Under the pieces are notes generated by a model that saw only the letters and a program-made list of their open reading frames with translations, made no database searches and was not told where the DNA came from. A stretch of 64,000 nt of DNA from NCBI RefSeq assembly GCF_023375975.1, contig NC_064422.1:33290001-33354000 (forward strand), written 5' to 3'. Source of the DNA: Astyanax mexicanus (taxonomy: Eukaryota > Chordata > Actinopteri > Characiformes > Acestrorhamphidae). Position numbers and translations under genes: made by a program. Below, piece after piece: positions 54,900 to 64,000 of the stretch (positions are counted from its first letter, which is position 1; each line of letters starts with the position of its first letter).

Positions 54900-55189
54900 C
54901 ATTTGAAAGCCAGACTATTTTGGATCCTCAAGTTCTTGGCACATGTTCAGTTCGTGATAATGTTTATAATCATTACTGGCACAAAACACATGGGTACAAA
55001 ATAAACCTTTCATTGGAAGGTAATCTATTGTACCTCAGTGTAAGGTACAGCCCCAGCGACAGGCTTTGTACTTCTTTTTAGTACAAATTTGCAATTGTAG
55101 GTGCAGTAAGTAGAATATTAAAGGGGGTAAGGGGTAAGGAAAATAGCTGAATAAAGTTCAGCAGTCTCCTCTGCTCTCCTCTCCCCTGC

Positions 55190-55415
55190 AGAAGAGCGGC
55201 TGGATGGATGGTTGTTGGGTGTGAGTCGGTGAGGTGGGCTGGCTGAAGTAAACATCGAGCGATGGGATTGAGCCCTCCTCCTCCTCCTCCCTCCAGTCCC
55301 AGTGAAGATGGCGGAGAGCGGGAGGATGCGGGCTGACGGCATCGCCAACTTGTGCGTTTAACCCGCACATCCAGAGGAACCGCTCCGGCGCTTCTGGACG
55401 GGGGACTTTTATGTG
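55190..55415 (+). promoter_or_regulatory. Probable promoter and first (non-coding) exon of a second + strand gene
   Basis: GC-rich, CpG-containing island in AT-rich surroundings. It has a CTCCTCCTCCTCCTCCC element (55275-55291), then AAGATGGCGG at 55305-55314, the YY1-type motif that typically lies just downstream of TATA-less transcription starts on the coding strand, then a splice donor TGTG/GTGAGTAA at 55415/55416. The gene identity cannot be told because its coding exons lie beyond 64000. An alternative or further donor (GCTCAG/GTAGGA) occurs at 55700. Confidence 0.5.
55308..55361 (+). promoter_or_regulatory. 17-codon uORF overlapping the YY1-type motif
   Basis: ATG at 55308 within AAGATGGCGG opens MAESGRMRADGIANLCV and stops at TAA 55359. 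If transcription begins at or above this point it is an upstream ORF in the leader of the next gene. It is too short to be a gene itself. A later ATG at 55411, two bases from the donor, has a poor context. Confidence 0.4.
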
Positions 55416-56124
55416 GTGAGTAACCGTAGCCGAGTCAGTCCGTGGGACGCATGCGTGAAGCGTGCGCTGATTTTGTTCCTGGAAGTGCAGCGATGGCACA
55501 CACACATACACACTCGCTCATACACACACTCAAACGTACACACACACGCTCATACAGTCAGACAGTCAGCCGGAGCTACAGGCACCACTTCAGTCCGTGT
55601 GGAGAGTGGAGCAGATGCGGTGGATCTGGGGGACCGGGTTTCGGCTTCAGCAGCTGTGTGTGGAGGATTGGTCGATTGTAGACCGCGTGAACTTGCTCAG
55701 GTAGGATTTGTGCGGATTTGGGGAGAGATCCGGTAGCTTTACAGATTCTTATGAGGGCTAAAAACGACTCGAAATTGGTGTTGGATTTGGGAAAGTTCTG
55801 TGTTCTGGAGAGTCTTTCTCTAAACTAAACCAAAGGTCCTCGGTTGGAGCTTAGGCTGTAGTATATCTCTCTATCTCTCTGTCTATCTGTTTATATGTCA
55901 ATTACACACGACTAATTTACTATCGATTGTACTGTATCCTCCTCCACTGCCTCTGTTTTGATGTTTTGAACTGCATTGCTTTATCTAGCATGATGTGATT
56001 GAATTATTGGTATGAGCTCCATCTGACTGAGTGAGTAATGTGTAGAGAGTCTCAGTGTATCAGAGACCCATAGTGTCAGTGCTGGAGACCCTGAGGTCTG
56101 TATCTAGTTACATTTGTTTATTTA

Positions 56125-56860
56125 TTTATTTTTAAATAATATTTTCTTTATTGGGTTTTCAGTCTCATGAAAAAAAAAATCCAAACAAGCAACAACAACA
56201 AATATAATCCCACCCCAAAGGAGCAGTGAAATAAATATGAAATAAATAAACAGCTAGCAATTTAACAGAAGCCAGGTAAAGAATAAATAAAGCATGTATG
56301 AAATGGATAAAATAAAATAAAAATAAAAGAGCAGTTAGGCCTCCACTTCCAGAAACAAATTGTAACTTATTACATTAATATGAATGCAATGGATCCCAGA
56401 TCCTCCAACATTTGTCATAAGTCAATTTATTGAGAGGGGTAAGAGCAGAAATCTGTGTTATCCACATGCCAACCGTGAGGACCTGGGGTTTTGACCACCT
56501 CAGCAAGCACTTTTTGCAAGAAATAAAAGAATAGTCAACAAAGATTTGGTGTCCTTGTCAAAGAAATGGTCTTGAGTGTGATAGAGGAGACATAAGGAAG
56601 GAGTCAGCAAGAATTGTTTACCAGTGACCTCCTGGATTACAGAATGAACCCCCTTCCAGAAAGTCTGGATATGATTACGTGCCCGAAACATGTGAATAAG
56701 TGTACATTTGTGTAATTTATATTTATAGCAGATTGGAAGTATCAGGGAACATTCTCTGGAGGCAAACAGGTGTATAGTAAGTTCGATTAAAAAAGTAAAG
56801 TTCTGTTCATGTATAGAGAACTCTGATAAGTTAATGTGAATCCTGCCTGTCCTCAAAAGA
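56125..56860 (-). pseudogene. L1/Tx1-type LINE, 3' end of ORF2 (relic)
   Basis: On the minus strand an open stretch reads KYKLHKCTLIHMFR..HIQTFWKGVHSVIQEVTG, then LLTPSLCLLYHTQD, LLTILLFLAKSAC, and further on DKCWRIWDPLHSY. The pattern H.F..C..V..FW..V...I....G...SP.LCLL is the C-terminal signature of fish L1-type ORF2. Upstream RT is missing. A T-rich stretch at about 56112-56150 on the + strand corresponds to the element's 3' tail. Confidence 0.75.
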
Positions 56861-56962
56861 GATCCATTTGTATGCGTTTAATACTAGTTATAAAAACACC
56901 TGACCCAGTCCGCGAGAAGCTTCTTCATTCACTGGGCCGGCTGAGAGGAGAGCACTATAATG

Positions 56963-57101
56963 TAGGGGTGGGCGATATACGTAGCCTTAAAATAATATCA
57001 CAATATTTCACGGTATTTTCGTGATAACAATACTTTTTTTTGCGATATGACAAAACACTGAATAAAAAAAAATATTTCAACATCCATATGGCACATCCCT
57101 A
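56963..57101. mobile_element. Short hAT-like MITE (139 bp)
   Basis: Ends TAGGGGTGGGCGATAT and CACATCCCTA, flanked by CTATAATG (56955-56962) and CTACAATG (57102-57109), an 8-bp target duplication with one mismatch. The TAGGGGTG ends match the 951-bp element at 15561. Directly to the right, ATCCCTACTACAATGTAAC is repeated once more (to about 57133). Confidence 0.7.
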
Positions 57102-60100
57102 CTACAATGTAACATATCCCTACTACAATGTAACCCAGTCTCCAGGACTGGGTTTTTTAAGAGACCTAATTTAAAACAGTTAGATAAACACTATTTGCGC
57201 AAAACTAAACCATAACTATTATTCTCAAACTAAATATGCATGCTAAAATGAGTTCAATTAATAAAAAGACACATCAGCTCCACTACAGTGGTGGTGATTG
57301 CTGCAGTACACATAAACATAAATGTATTTACAGTGCCTTTTGACACTTGGCACGGTTTTATGCACTAAAACAGAGGCAATTATTTAGACACTGTCATAGT
57401 ATCACAAAGGTAAACGCGAGCATAGAGTTGATTGACTTGATGTTTGTGCCGTAAAAAAAAAAAACATCAGAGCCTGAAATGTACAACTGAAAATTCTGTT
57501 TGTATTCAAGGCCCCATTTATGAATATGGTATATTTTTTTGTGTAATAAATATTTTTGTAGAGTTTGCACAATATGTACATATTTTGGTGCTTTTTGTCA
57601 ATTAATTTTGTTATAATTTATGCACAGGAAACAGAATTGTCAATGGATAGATTATACAGGTTTGGAATTGAAGCGATTTTTTGTAGCTATTTTATCTTAA
57701 AATTCCAGCTTCATTATTAAATCAGAATTATTTTTCACTGATATTTAATAAAAATATTATTTCTATTGTTACTATTTCATACTTGGCACACTGCTAACTA
57801 TATTGTGTAACTTTGTTAAAGCGTTCGTCATATATGTGTACATGTTCTACAAGTTCTGTATTAGAGCTGCAGCAGTTAGTCAATATAATGAACAATGTTG
57901 ATCATAAAAATAAGTTGATTTCAAATTTTATTGTTGACTAATACCCCTTTACTCACTAAATATCAGTTCTTTTCATATTAAAATGTCTTCTAGGCATGTA
58001 AGGCCATTTAAATCCCAAAAGAACGAATCAAAAATAATAATAATCTGATTAGTAGACTATTATAATAATCATTAGTTGTGGCCCTATTCTGTATCTCTCA
58101 GCTTTTTTAGAAATTCATGCCTTAAAGCACAAATTGCACTTTCCACTGTAGGGGAGACTAGGAGCAAAATATATAATTTCTCCATAATGCTGCTTTGAAT
58201 ACTTTATTATGCATATACATGTTTAATTTTATTTCTTTGAACTAAAAAAAGGCTTTTTTTTTTTTTTTACTGTGCCATTAAGGCGAATATTCAAATGATC
58301 TGGTCTCTAATTGGCTGCTCTATATTTTGTTTCCCATTCTCATTCAGTATATGGACAATGCATTGTTTTTGCAGCTTGTGCTTAATCTGTGGACTGAATA
58401 GGGTGGGGCTGTGAATGGTATGATTTAAAATGTTATTGCTTTTCATATACTACATTTCTTATTATTTGGAAAAAAAAAACAAAGAAAAGTCAGTTGTATG
58501 ATACAGACTCTTTAAGATATCTATCCTCCTTCACCGGTCTCGACTAACGCAGATTTTATGAGGTGATGGTCAGTGTCCTAATAGAAGAGCTCTGCCCTAC
58601 TACAACTGTATCCACTTATGTAGAATTCAATGGACAGTTTTTTTTCACTCAAAGAAAATATTACTGGGTTATGTTTGAATTTTGTAATTGGGAGAGGCAA
58701 TTCCTGGCACCTTTTAGTGCCAACTTAATAATTACAGCGAGAGCCAATTAAAGGACAGAAATAAAGGACCTTCCCTGCTTTCTAGATGAGGCTATTAAGG
58801 ACTCTGATTTGACTGAAGAATCCAATGAGCGCAGGGGCAGAGTCCTGCAGATGAACGCTGCTCATTGAGTGCTCTATTGATGCTCTCGATATCTGCGTGA
58901 TAATTAAAAAGTGTTGCCGGCGGGCACCATTCTCAGGGCTGCTATCCATCTCTCCAAAAACTTAATCAGCCGCCCAAAAAACTGGAACCAACCATATTAA
59001 TTTGCACTGCACGAACATAATTTCTTATCCCTTTCCTCCACCCTCAATTTGACAAACAAATGATGTGGATTAAGCAGGCAGACTGGAGCTCAGGCATAAT
59101 TACAAGCATATAGTTGTTGACTTGTGATGTTCTCCTCATGTCTGGCCGCTGGCTATTTGGAAGTACTCAGGTTTGTCACGTGTCTCGTCTACTTGAAACC
59201 GATAACGCCTTTATTTGCCAGAGGATCTGGATTGAATGAGTGAGCAAGGCTGAACCTTTAACCGGGCTAATGTAACACACTCCTGCTTTCCAGTATTTGT
59301 AAGTGAAGCCATGGAGAGCCTCGGAATCCAAGGCCGAGGCTTGTCCCAGTGTGCCATTTTGAGAAACTGGAGATGCGCTTTTAGGCCACATGAAATGAAT
59401 CGGCCCATGTGAAGCGGTTTACAGTAAGACTCATGACATCACTTTAGTTCATTGTGGTCTGAGGGCCGTGAATGTGCAGCACTGTCATGGTAGTGAAATG
59501 TTACATTAGAAAAACAACTGGAATGAATAATGAACATGCTTGTGTTAGAGCCTGTGGTAATTTGTTGTACTTATGGCTGTAGTTTATAAAGGCATGCAGA
59601 ATAGATTTCGGTGAAAACATGTCCGCCCGCTTCCTGGATAAAGAACTGTGATTAATGATGAAGAGAAGAACGAAAATATGATCTTCCCTTCTCTCATGGC
59701 CAATTTAATATGGAATGCTCAATTTAAAATTAGCTGGGTTTGAATGATACCACCTGTCCTCCACAGTTATAAAGGATTCTTTTCTGAGCTTTCAATGTGT
59801 GTGAAATGTGGATGCAAGGACAAAGCTTTGTTCTGTATTTTGTATTTTGTTGTATTTTATGAATAATTGAAAAATACTTTGGCTCTTTATTTTTGATTTT
59901 GCCTTGAAGTTTTTATCTGCTAATCTTAAACGGTCACGGACGTTGTGATTTATAAAATATTAGTATGAAGCATAAGCAACCCTCTCTGACCCCTGTTCTT
60001 TTTCTAAAAGGAAAAATCCCCACAATACCTCTATAATATGTAGTAAAAAAGAATTATAATAAGGAAATTCAGTATGGAATGGATACAATGTCTGATTCAA

Positions 60101-61709
60101 TCACCAGGGAGAAATTTGGTGAGGGAAGATCACTGATTTGAGCTGACAAAAGCAGTATACCACACCTCCACTGCCCTGTCTTATACCCCATGTATATGAG
60201 CTGTTTAAAATTCCATGGAGATAATATTCAGGGAAGGGATGCTAAGTGTTGCAGTTTCATTGTTTGATAAAATAATAGTAAATAGTAAATCTTTTGCCAC
60301 TAAATCTTTTTTAAATTAACTACTGAAAATCTAAATATTATTATTTATCTTTAGGTTTCTCTGTTTCAAGGTTACTAATTTCGTAATAATTGACCAATTT
60401 ATCTTGTAAGCATTTTTTTTTTTTTTTAATACTGTTGTTAGTATTTTTATTGATTTTGGGTTTAATTCTGGGTTATTCTATATATTTTTGTGGCCAAGAA
60501 GATTTTTATTTTATACAGATTATAATATAATATGTTTGTAATGTTGGGCTGTTGTACTAACATATCAGCATATTTATGATTTTAGTCTTAATCACAAATG
60601 AATGCAATATATTTCTGTAATATTAATTTATGTTGATCTAGTTCTAGTTTGTTATATTTTATAAACGCTTTTGTTAAGGCATTGGTAGTATAGGTAGTTC
60701 AGTATATCTATCTAAAATGTATAAGACTTGTAGATATTCTCATATTGTTGCATTGCTGTATTTTATCTGTTTTTACAGCTGTTCTTCAGTCAGCTTGGCC
60801 TTGGTTCGGATATTTTCTCTATTGTTAAACATGCTGTATAGAGCTCAGTCTATTTACGCTGCCTGTTGAGCCTGTGGTTGAGTCTGCGTGGGTTGGGGTG
60901 AAAGTCATGTACATCGTCTTATCATGTGGAAGGTGAGTTGGAGGTCAGTGTGCTTACAGTAACAGCCTGGCCATGTTGATCCCAGATGTGTTGTGGCTTT
61001 CAGCACATGATTTAAGGTGCATCCCAGAGGATCTTATTTTGCGCATATATTAGACGTGCTCCATCAACCTTCTGGATGCCACAGGCCCACCATGCGTCAT
61101 GACCATTAGTGTGATAAAACTCGTATCAGGAGAAATATAAAAAATAATGCAGGGCAGGCCATTATAACAGCATTTAGCTTTCAGATCAAGGATGGGCGGT
61201 AGCACTGTTTGACAAGAATCTAATCTAATCAGAAAGCGGAGGCTGGTGTGTTTTAAGGAACTGGGCAGTGTTCCGTGTCTTCTGGCCAGGCGTTGGTGGC
61301 CTCAGCGGCTGACAGGTTGAGGCTGAGAGTGTTTGGCTGCCGCTCGGACCCCGCTCTTTGGAGTGGGCAGTGTGGAATGGATGGTGGCAATGTGAAAAGG
61401 AAGCAGCAGGGGGGCGTCTCCACGGGGAGCCAAGAGCTGTCTGGTCAGGGATCAAGTTCTCGCGCTCCTGGCTCACTCGCATCCATAATTCATGTGCTTT
61501 TTCGCATGTAGAGGAAAATGGAAAATGTGGTGCTGTTTTTCCCCCTGACATGCTCTTTCGCTCTCTTGATGGATTTGTCCTCTGGTTTTGTCAGAGACAT
61601 TTCTTTCGTCTGGTTCTGTTTCATAGAGAAGAACCCAGTGAAAGGCAGGTGTATCCTCATAGATTTTTGGGTTCAGGTGCTTGGAGCATCTTAAAAAGAA
61701 AATCGAACG

Positions 61710-62486
61710 ACAGAGTTCAGCAAGCTGTGTGGACCCATTCCTGTGGAGCTCCTGTGTTAAATCTGTTTTCTTGTTTTTGCCAGTCTTGACTAGCCGAAAT
61801 CTACCACAGTCTATTCTGTGTGTATGGAGGCACCATTAGTTATGCATGTGTTCATCATTGCACAACTGACTAAAATACTGGCGAAGTATTTCATATTTAG
61901 GGTTGCCCTGAAGGGAATATTCTAGGCTGATATCGATATCCAATATTACAAACGTATATATCAGCCAATGCCGATCTACATATTTAGAACTTGCAGAGAA
62001 ACAGCCCGGTATGAATTATTTAATAGTAAATTAAATCATGAAGAAGAGATTCTTTCCTCAGCACTATGTAATGTGATGCAGTTACAAACAATTTGTCAAT
62101 ACTGAAATTAGGAGTCGATAAATTGTATTTTTTTTTTATCTTTTTTTTTTATTTTGTATGTTAACAAATTGTTGCAGCCCTACTTTATATTGCTTCAAAA
62201 TTTCAGTTTTTGTGTTCTTATATTCAGATGTTTTAAGGTGGCTAATAGGATGTGATTCTCTACATTGAAAATAGCAAAGATTTGCTGGTTTTGTCCTCTG
62301 CTTTGTTCAACAAAAGCAGAGATACAAAAAAAAACAAAGGAAATTTAAATGCATATGTTTAAATTCATAGATGTTCGGATTTTGGGGCTTTGTGCTTCTT
62401 AAAATGAAACCAGATGCCAAAGTTAAGTAAATGTTTGGACCCATTCCTGTGGTGCTTCTGTATTAAATCAGTTGTCTCAGTTTTGG
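61710..62486. repeat. Pair of ~70-bp direct repeats 700 bp apart
   Basis: Segments 61710-61780 and 62414-62486 share GTGTGGACCCATTCCTGTGG or its near copy, then GCTCCTGTGTTAAATC versus GCTTCTGTATTAAATC and following bases, plus the preceding AGTT.AG.AA. No known family recognised. Between them, around 61895-62175, is a fragment with GATATCGATATC and a TTGCAGCCCTA end that looks MITE-derived. Confidence 0.6.
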
Positions 62487-63513
62487 CTTTTTTGATGTTT
62501 TTTGTTAAAGCTTTAATTCACACAGACCCTCAGCCTCATCTGTCAGTGATTTGTCTTTTATATTTCTCAAGTATTTATATCAGGTCTGTCATGATAACTA
62601 TTTTTGTATGGGTGATATATTTTGTTCCATAAATATACATATGATCAATTTTAGACCAATTAAAGAGACTGATATTATAGTGGTAGGTGTCTGCTTGCTG
62701 TTTCATCTTGATGCATCCTATTTGTTTCAGTGGAGAAAATGAGAGCTGCTACATGCTGCAGTGCATGACTGGTTTGCATTGTGTTAAATGTGGCCTAGCA
62801 GTAGGATAAAAAAGTTTAGCAGTGTACAACTTTATGCAAGTAATAAAAATAAAAGTTCAGTCGCTGTGCTTTGTCTAGCCAGCCAGGGAAGAGTAAGATG
62901 GTACATCACACACATACAACAAGCATCACACACAGAACAGAGACCTTTCATCTGAGAAAGAGAAGCTGAAAAACAGCAGAATGTAGATTTACAGAATTAT
63001 AGATTAGAATTAGACTTATTTAAAAAAAAGAAAATTACATTTATGACTGCTTACTTCAAGACTGTTCTGTTGCTTTATTTAAATTCTAAAACACCACAGA
63101 CATGCCCACATGGTGAGCCAAGAGATCTGGCACAGTGGAATATGTCGAAGAAAAGGTTAGTGGACATGCACCATAATCGTATTACTACATAAAACAGCAA
63201 TTTCACTCTTAATTAATAATTGATCATTGTTTGGGAGCCTAAATCCTATTGCTGCAAAAATTCACTTTCTCTTTTATCAGCTTATTTGCTTTAAGGTGCC
63301 ACAAAGTACATGATGTCCTGCATTGAATAATGCAGAGATTGCCCCCCTCCCTTTAAATCAGTTAACTTGAATGAATCAATTTTCTTTCAGTTCAACACCT
63401 TCACCTCTCAAATGGCTAAGGCTGCTTCTCTTGCTCAGCTTGGGCTTTTATCTAATCGATTGCTCATCCAAGCTTGCTGGACAGATTGCAAAGACTCACA
63501 CTGTTTCAGTACT

Positions 63514-63539
63514 ACACACACACACACACACACACACAC
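63514..63539. repeat. (CA)13 microsatellite
   Basis: Perfect CA run near the end of the window; the two short ORFs over it are low complexity. Confidence 0.95.
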
Positions 63540-64000
63540 TCAGACTCAGTCATTCCCCACAGGTGCACCCCTGCCAGGCTTCATGAAGAGCTCAGGCTCA
63601 TTTAGGCTTTTGTTTTGATTACTAATTCAGAACATCTGCTCTTTTTATTTTTTTCATTCATTAAAAAATATATAGAAATGAGTAATTTTCTTGACCAAAC
63701 AAAATGAAACTAAACTAAATTAAGTAGCCTAACTGTGTTATTGTCTTGCTTTTACAAAGCTACAAAAAATAACATTGAACACTGAACATTTAAATATTCC
63801 ACCAGACATACTATATACTAACAAAGTACAGTATGACTTGAAATTACTAATATAAATTAGTCATTGTTCAGCAAAAAAAAAAATTATTTTTACTTATTTG
63901 GACAATTGGTCTAAATCTTAGCTAAATCTAGACTAAGTCTGTTTTAAGGAACTATGTTCCCCTTCCTCCTTATTTATTTATTTTTTTTACACAGTTACAA

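Larger units (their letters stand above)
50996..55200. other. Intergenic region downstream of prss12
   Basis: AT-rich with no coding block or splice-consistent exon. Contains the CCACGCCC triplet (52297-52344), an AGCTAGC-rich patch (52865-52935), a degenerate GGTTTAAAT repeat (52970-53480) and a (TA)n/T(n) run (54842-54899). Confidence 0.65.
55416..64000 (+). other. Probable first intron of the second gene (continues beyond window)
   Basis: After the donor the sequence becomes AT-rich to the end of the window. No coding exon is recognised. It contains a CA-rich patch with possible extra leader sequence (55497-55700), an antisense L1-type 3' end (56125-56860), a small hAT-like MITE (56963-57101), a duplicated 70-bp segment (61710 and 62414) and a (CA)n run (63514-63539). 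Assignment as an intron depends on the first-exon call. Confidence 0.4.

Noticed and set aside
55413..55736. 107-codon + strand ORF after the second promoter
   Set aside because: It is rich in His/Thr from a CA-rich patch, begins across a good splice donor, and has no domain. Some of it could be alternative leader sequence but not clear coding.
1..64000. CRISPR arrays, operons, phage or integron structures
   Set aside because: Repeats here are microsatellites, minisatellites or transposons; there are no regular repeat-spacer arrays and no dense prokaryotic coding.

Overview
The window is vertebrate, most likely teleost fish, genomic DNA. Its genes have large AT-rich introns bounded by GT..AG, it is full of microsatellites and fish-type repeats (hAT and Tc1/mariner MITEs, a tRNA-derived SINE, L1/Tx1-type LINE 3' ends), and it carries one long multi-exon gene that can be rebuilt completely by hand. 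No bacterial, phage, CRISPR or operon structure is present.

The main gene is prss12 (neurotrypsin, a secreted multidomain serine protease) on the + strand. Fourteen coding exons between 8524 and 48426 join in perfect phase into a 2523-nt reading frame (840 residues plus stop). It encodes a signal peptide, a kringle, four SRCR domains, a basic RRSKR/IVGG activation site and a trypsin-like domain with intact His632, Asp682, Ser784 and the S1-pocket Asp778. The fish protein lacks the long proline-rich segment that mammalian neurotrypsin has before the kringle; only about 20 residues, partly from a 43-nt microexon, separate signal peptide and kringle. A GC-rich promoter region (about 8270-8900) precedes the gene, an 8-codon uORF ends 3 nt before the start codon, and the 3' UTR probably ends near 51000 behind an AATAAA at 50971.

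Layout: 1-8270, gene-free upstream DNA with MITE remnants, a candidate solo LTR (about 5837-6449) and a three-copy tandem duplication (6958-8252) ending at the promoter. 8524-48426, prss12; introns 1 (10.2 kb) and 2 (14.2 kb) hold a 21-bp minisatellite, a 951-bp hAT-like element with an exact 8-bp target duplication, two related Tc1/mariner-type MITEs and a long foldback element; intron 3 has two SINE copies, intron 8 an L1-type 3' end and intron 9 a 1-kb polypurine tract. 48427-51000, 3' UTR. 51000-55200, intergenic DNA with a 20-bp-spaced triplet of CCACGCCC boxes and degenerate repeats. About 55260-55415, a probable promoter and first non-coding exon of a second + strand gene (YY1-type AAGATGGCGG, short uORF, GTGAGTAA donor) whose coding exons lie beyond the window. 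55416-64000 reads as its first intron, with an L1-type 3' end, a small hAT-like MITE and a local duplication.

Exon boundaries and domains were read directly from the sequence. Family names, repeat classes and regulation are knowledge-based or inferred, as marked. Nothing in the window amounts to a wholly new system; the most interesting points are the phase-correcting microexon, UG-repeat splice acceptors next to essential exons, the polypurine tract and the hAT-like family with its internal foldback.
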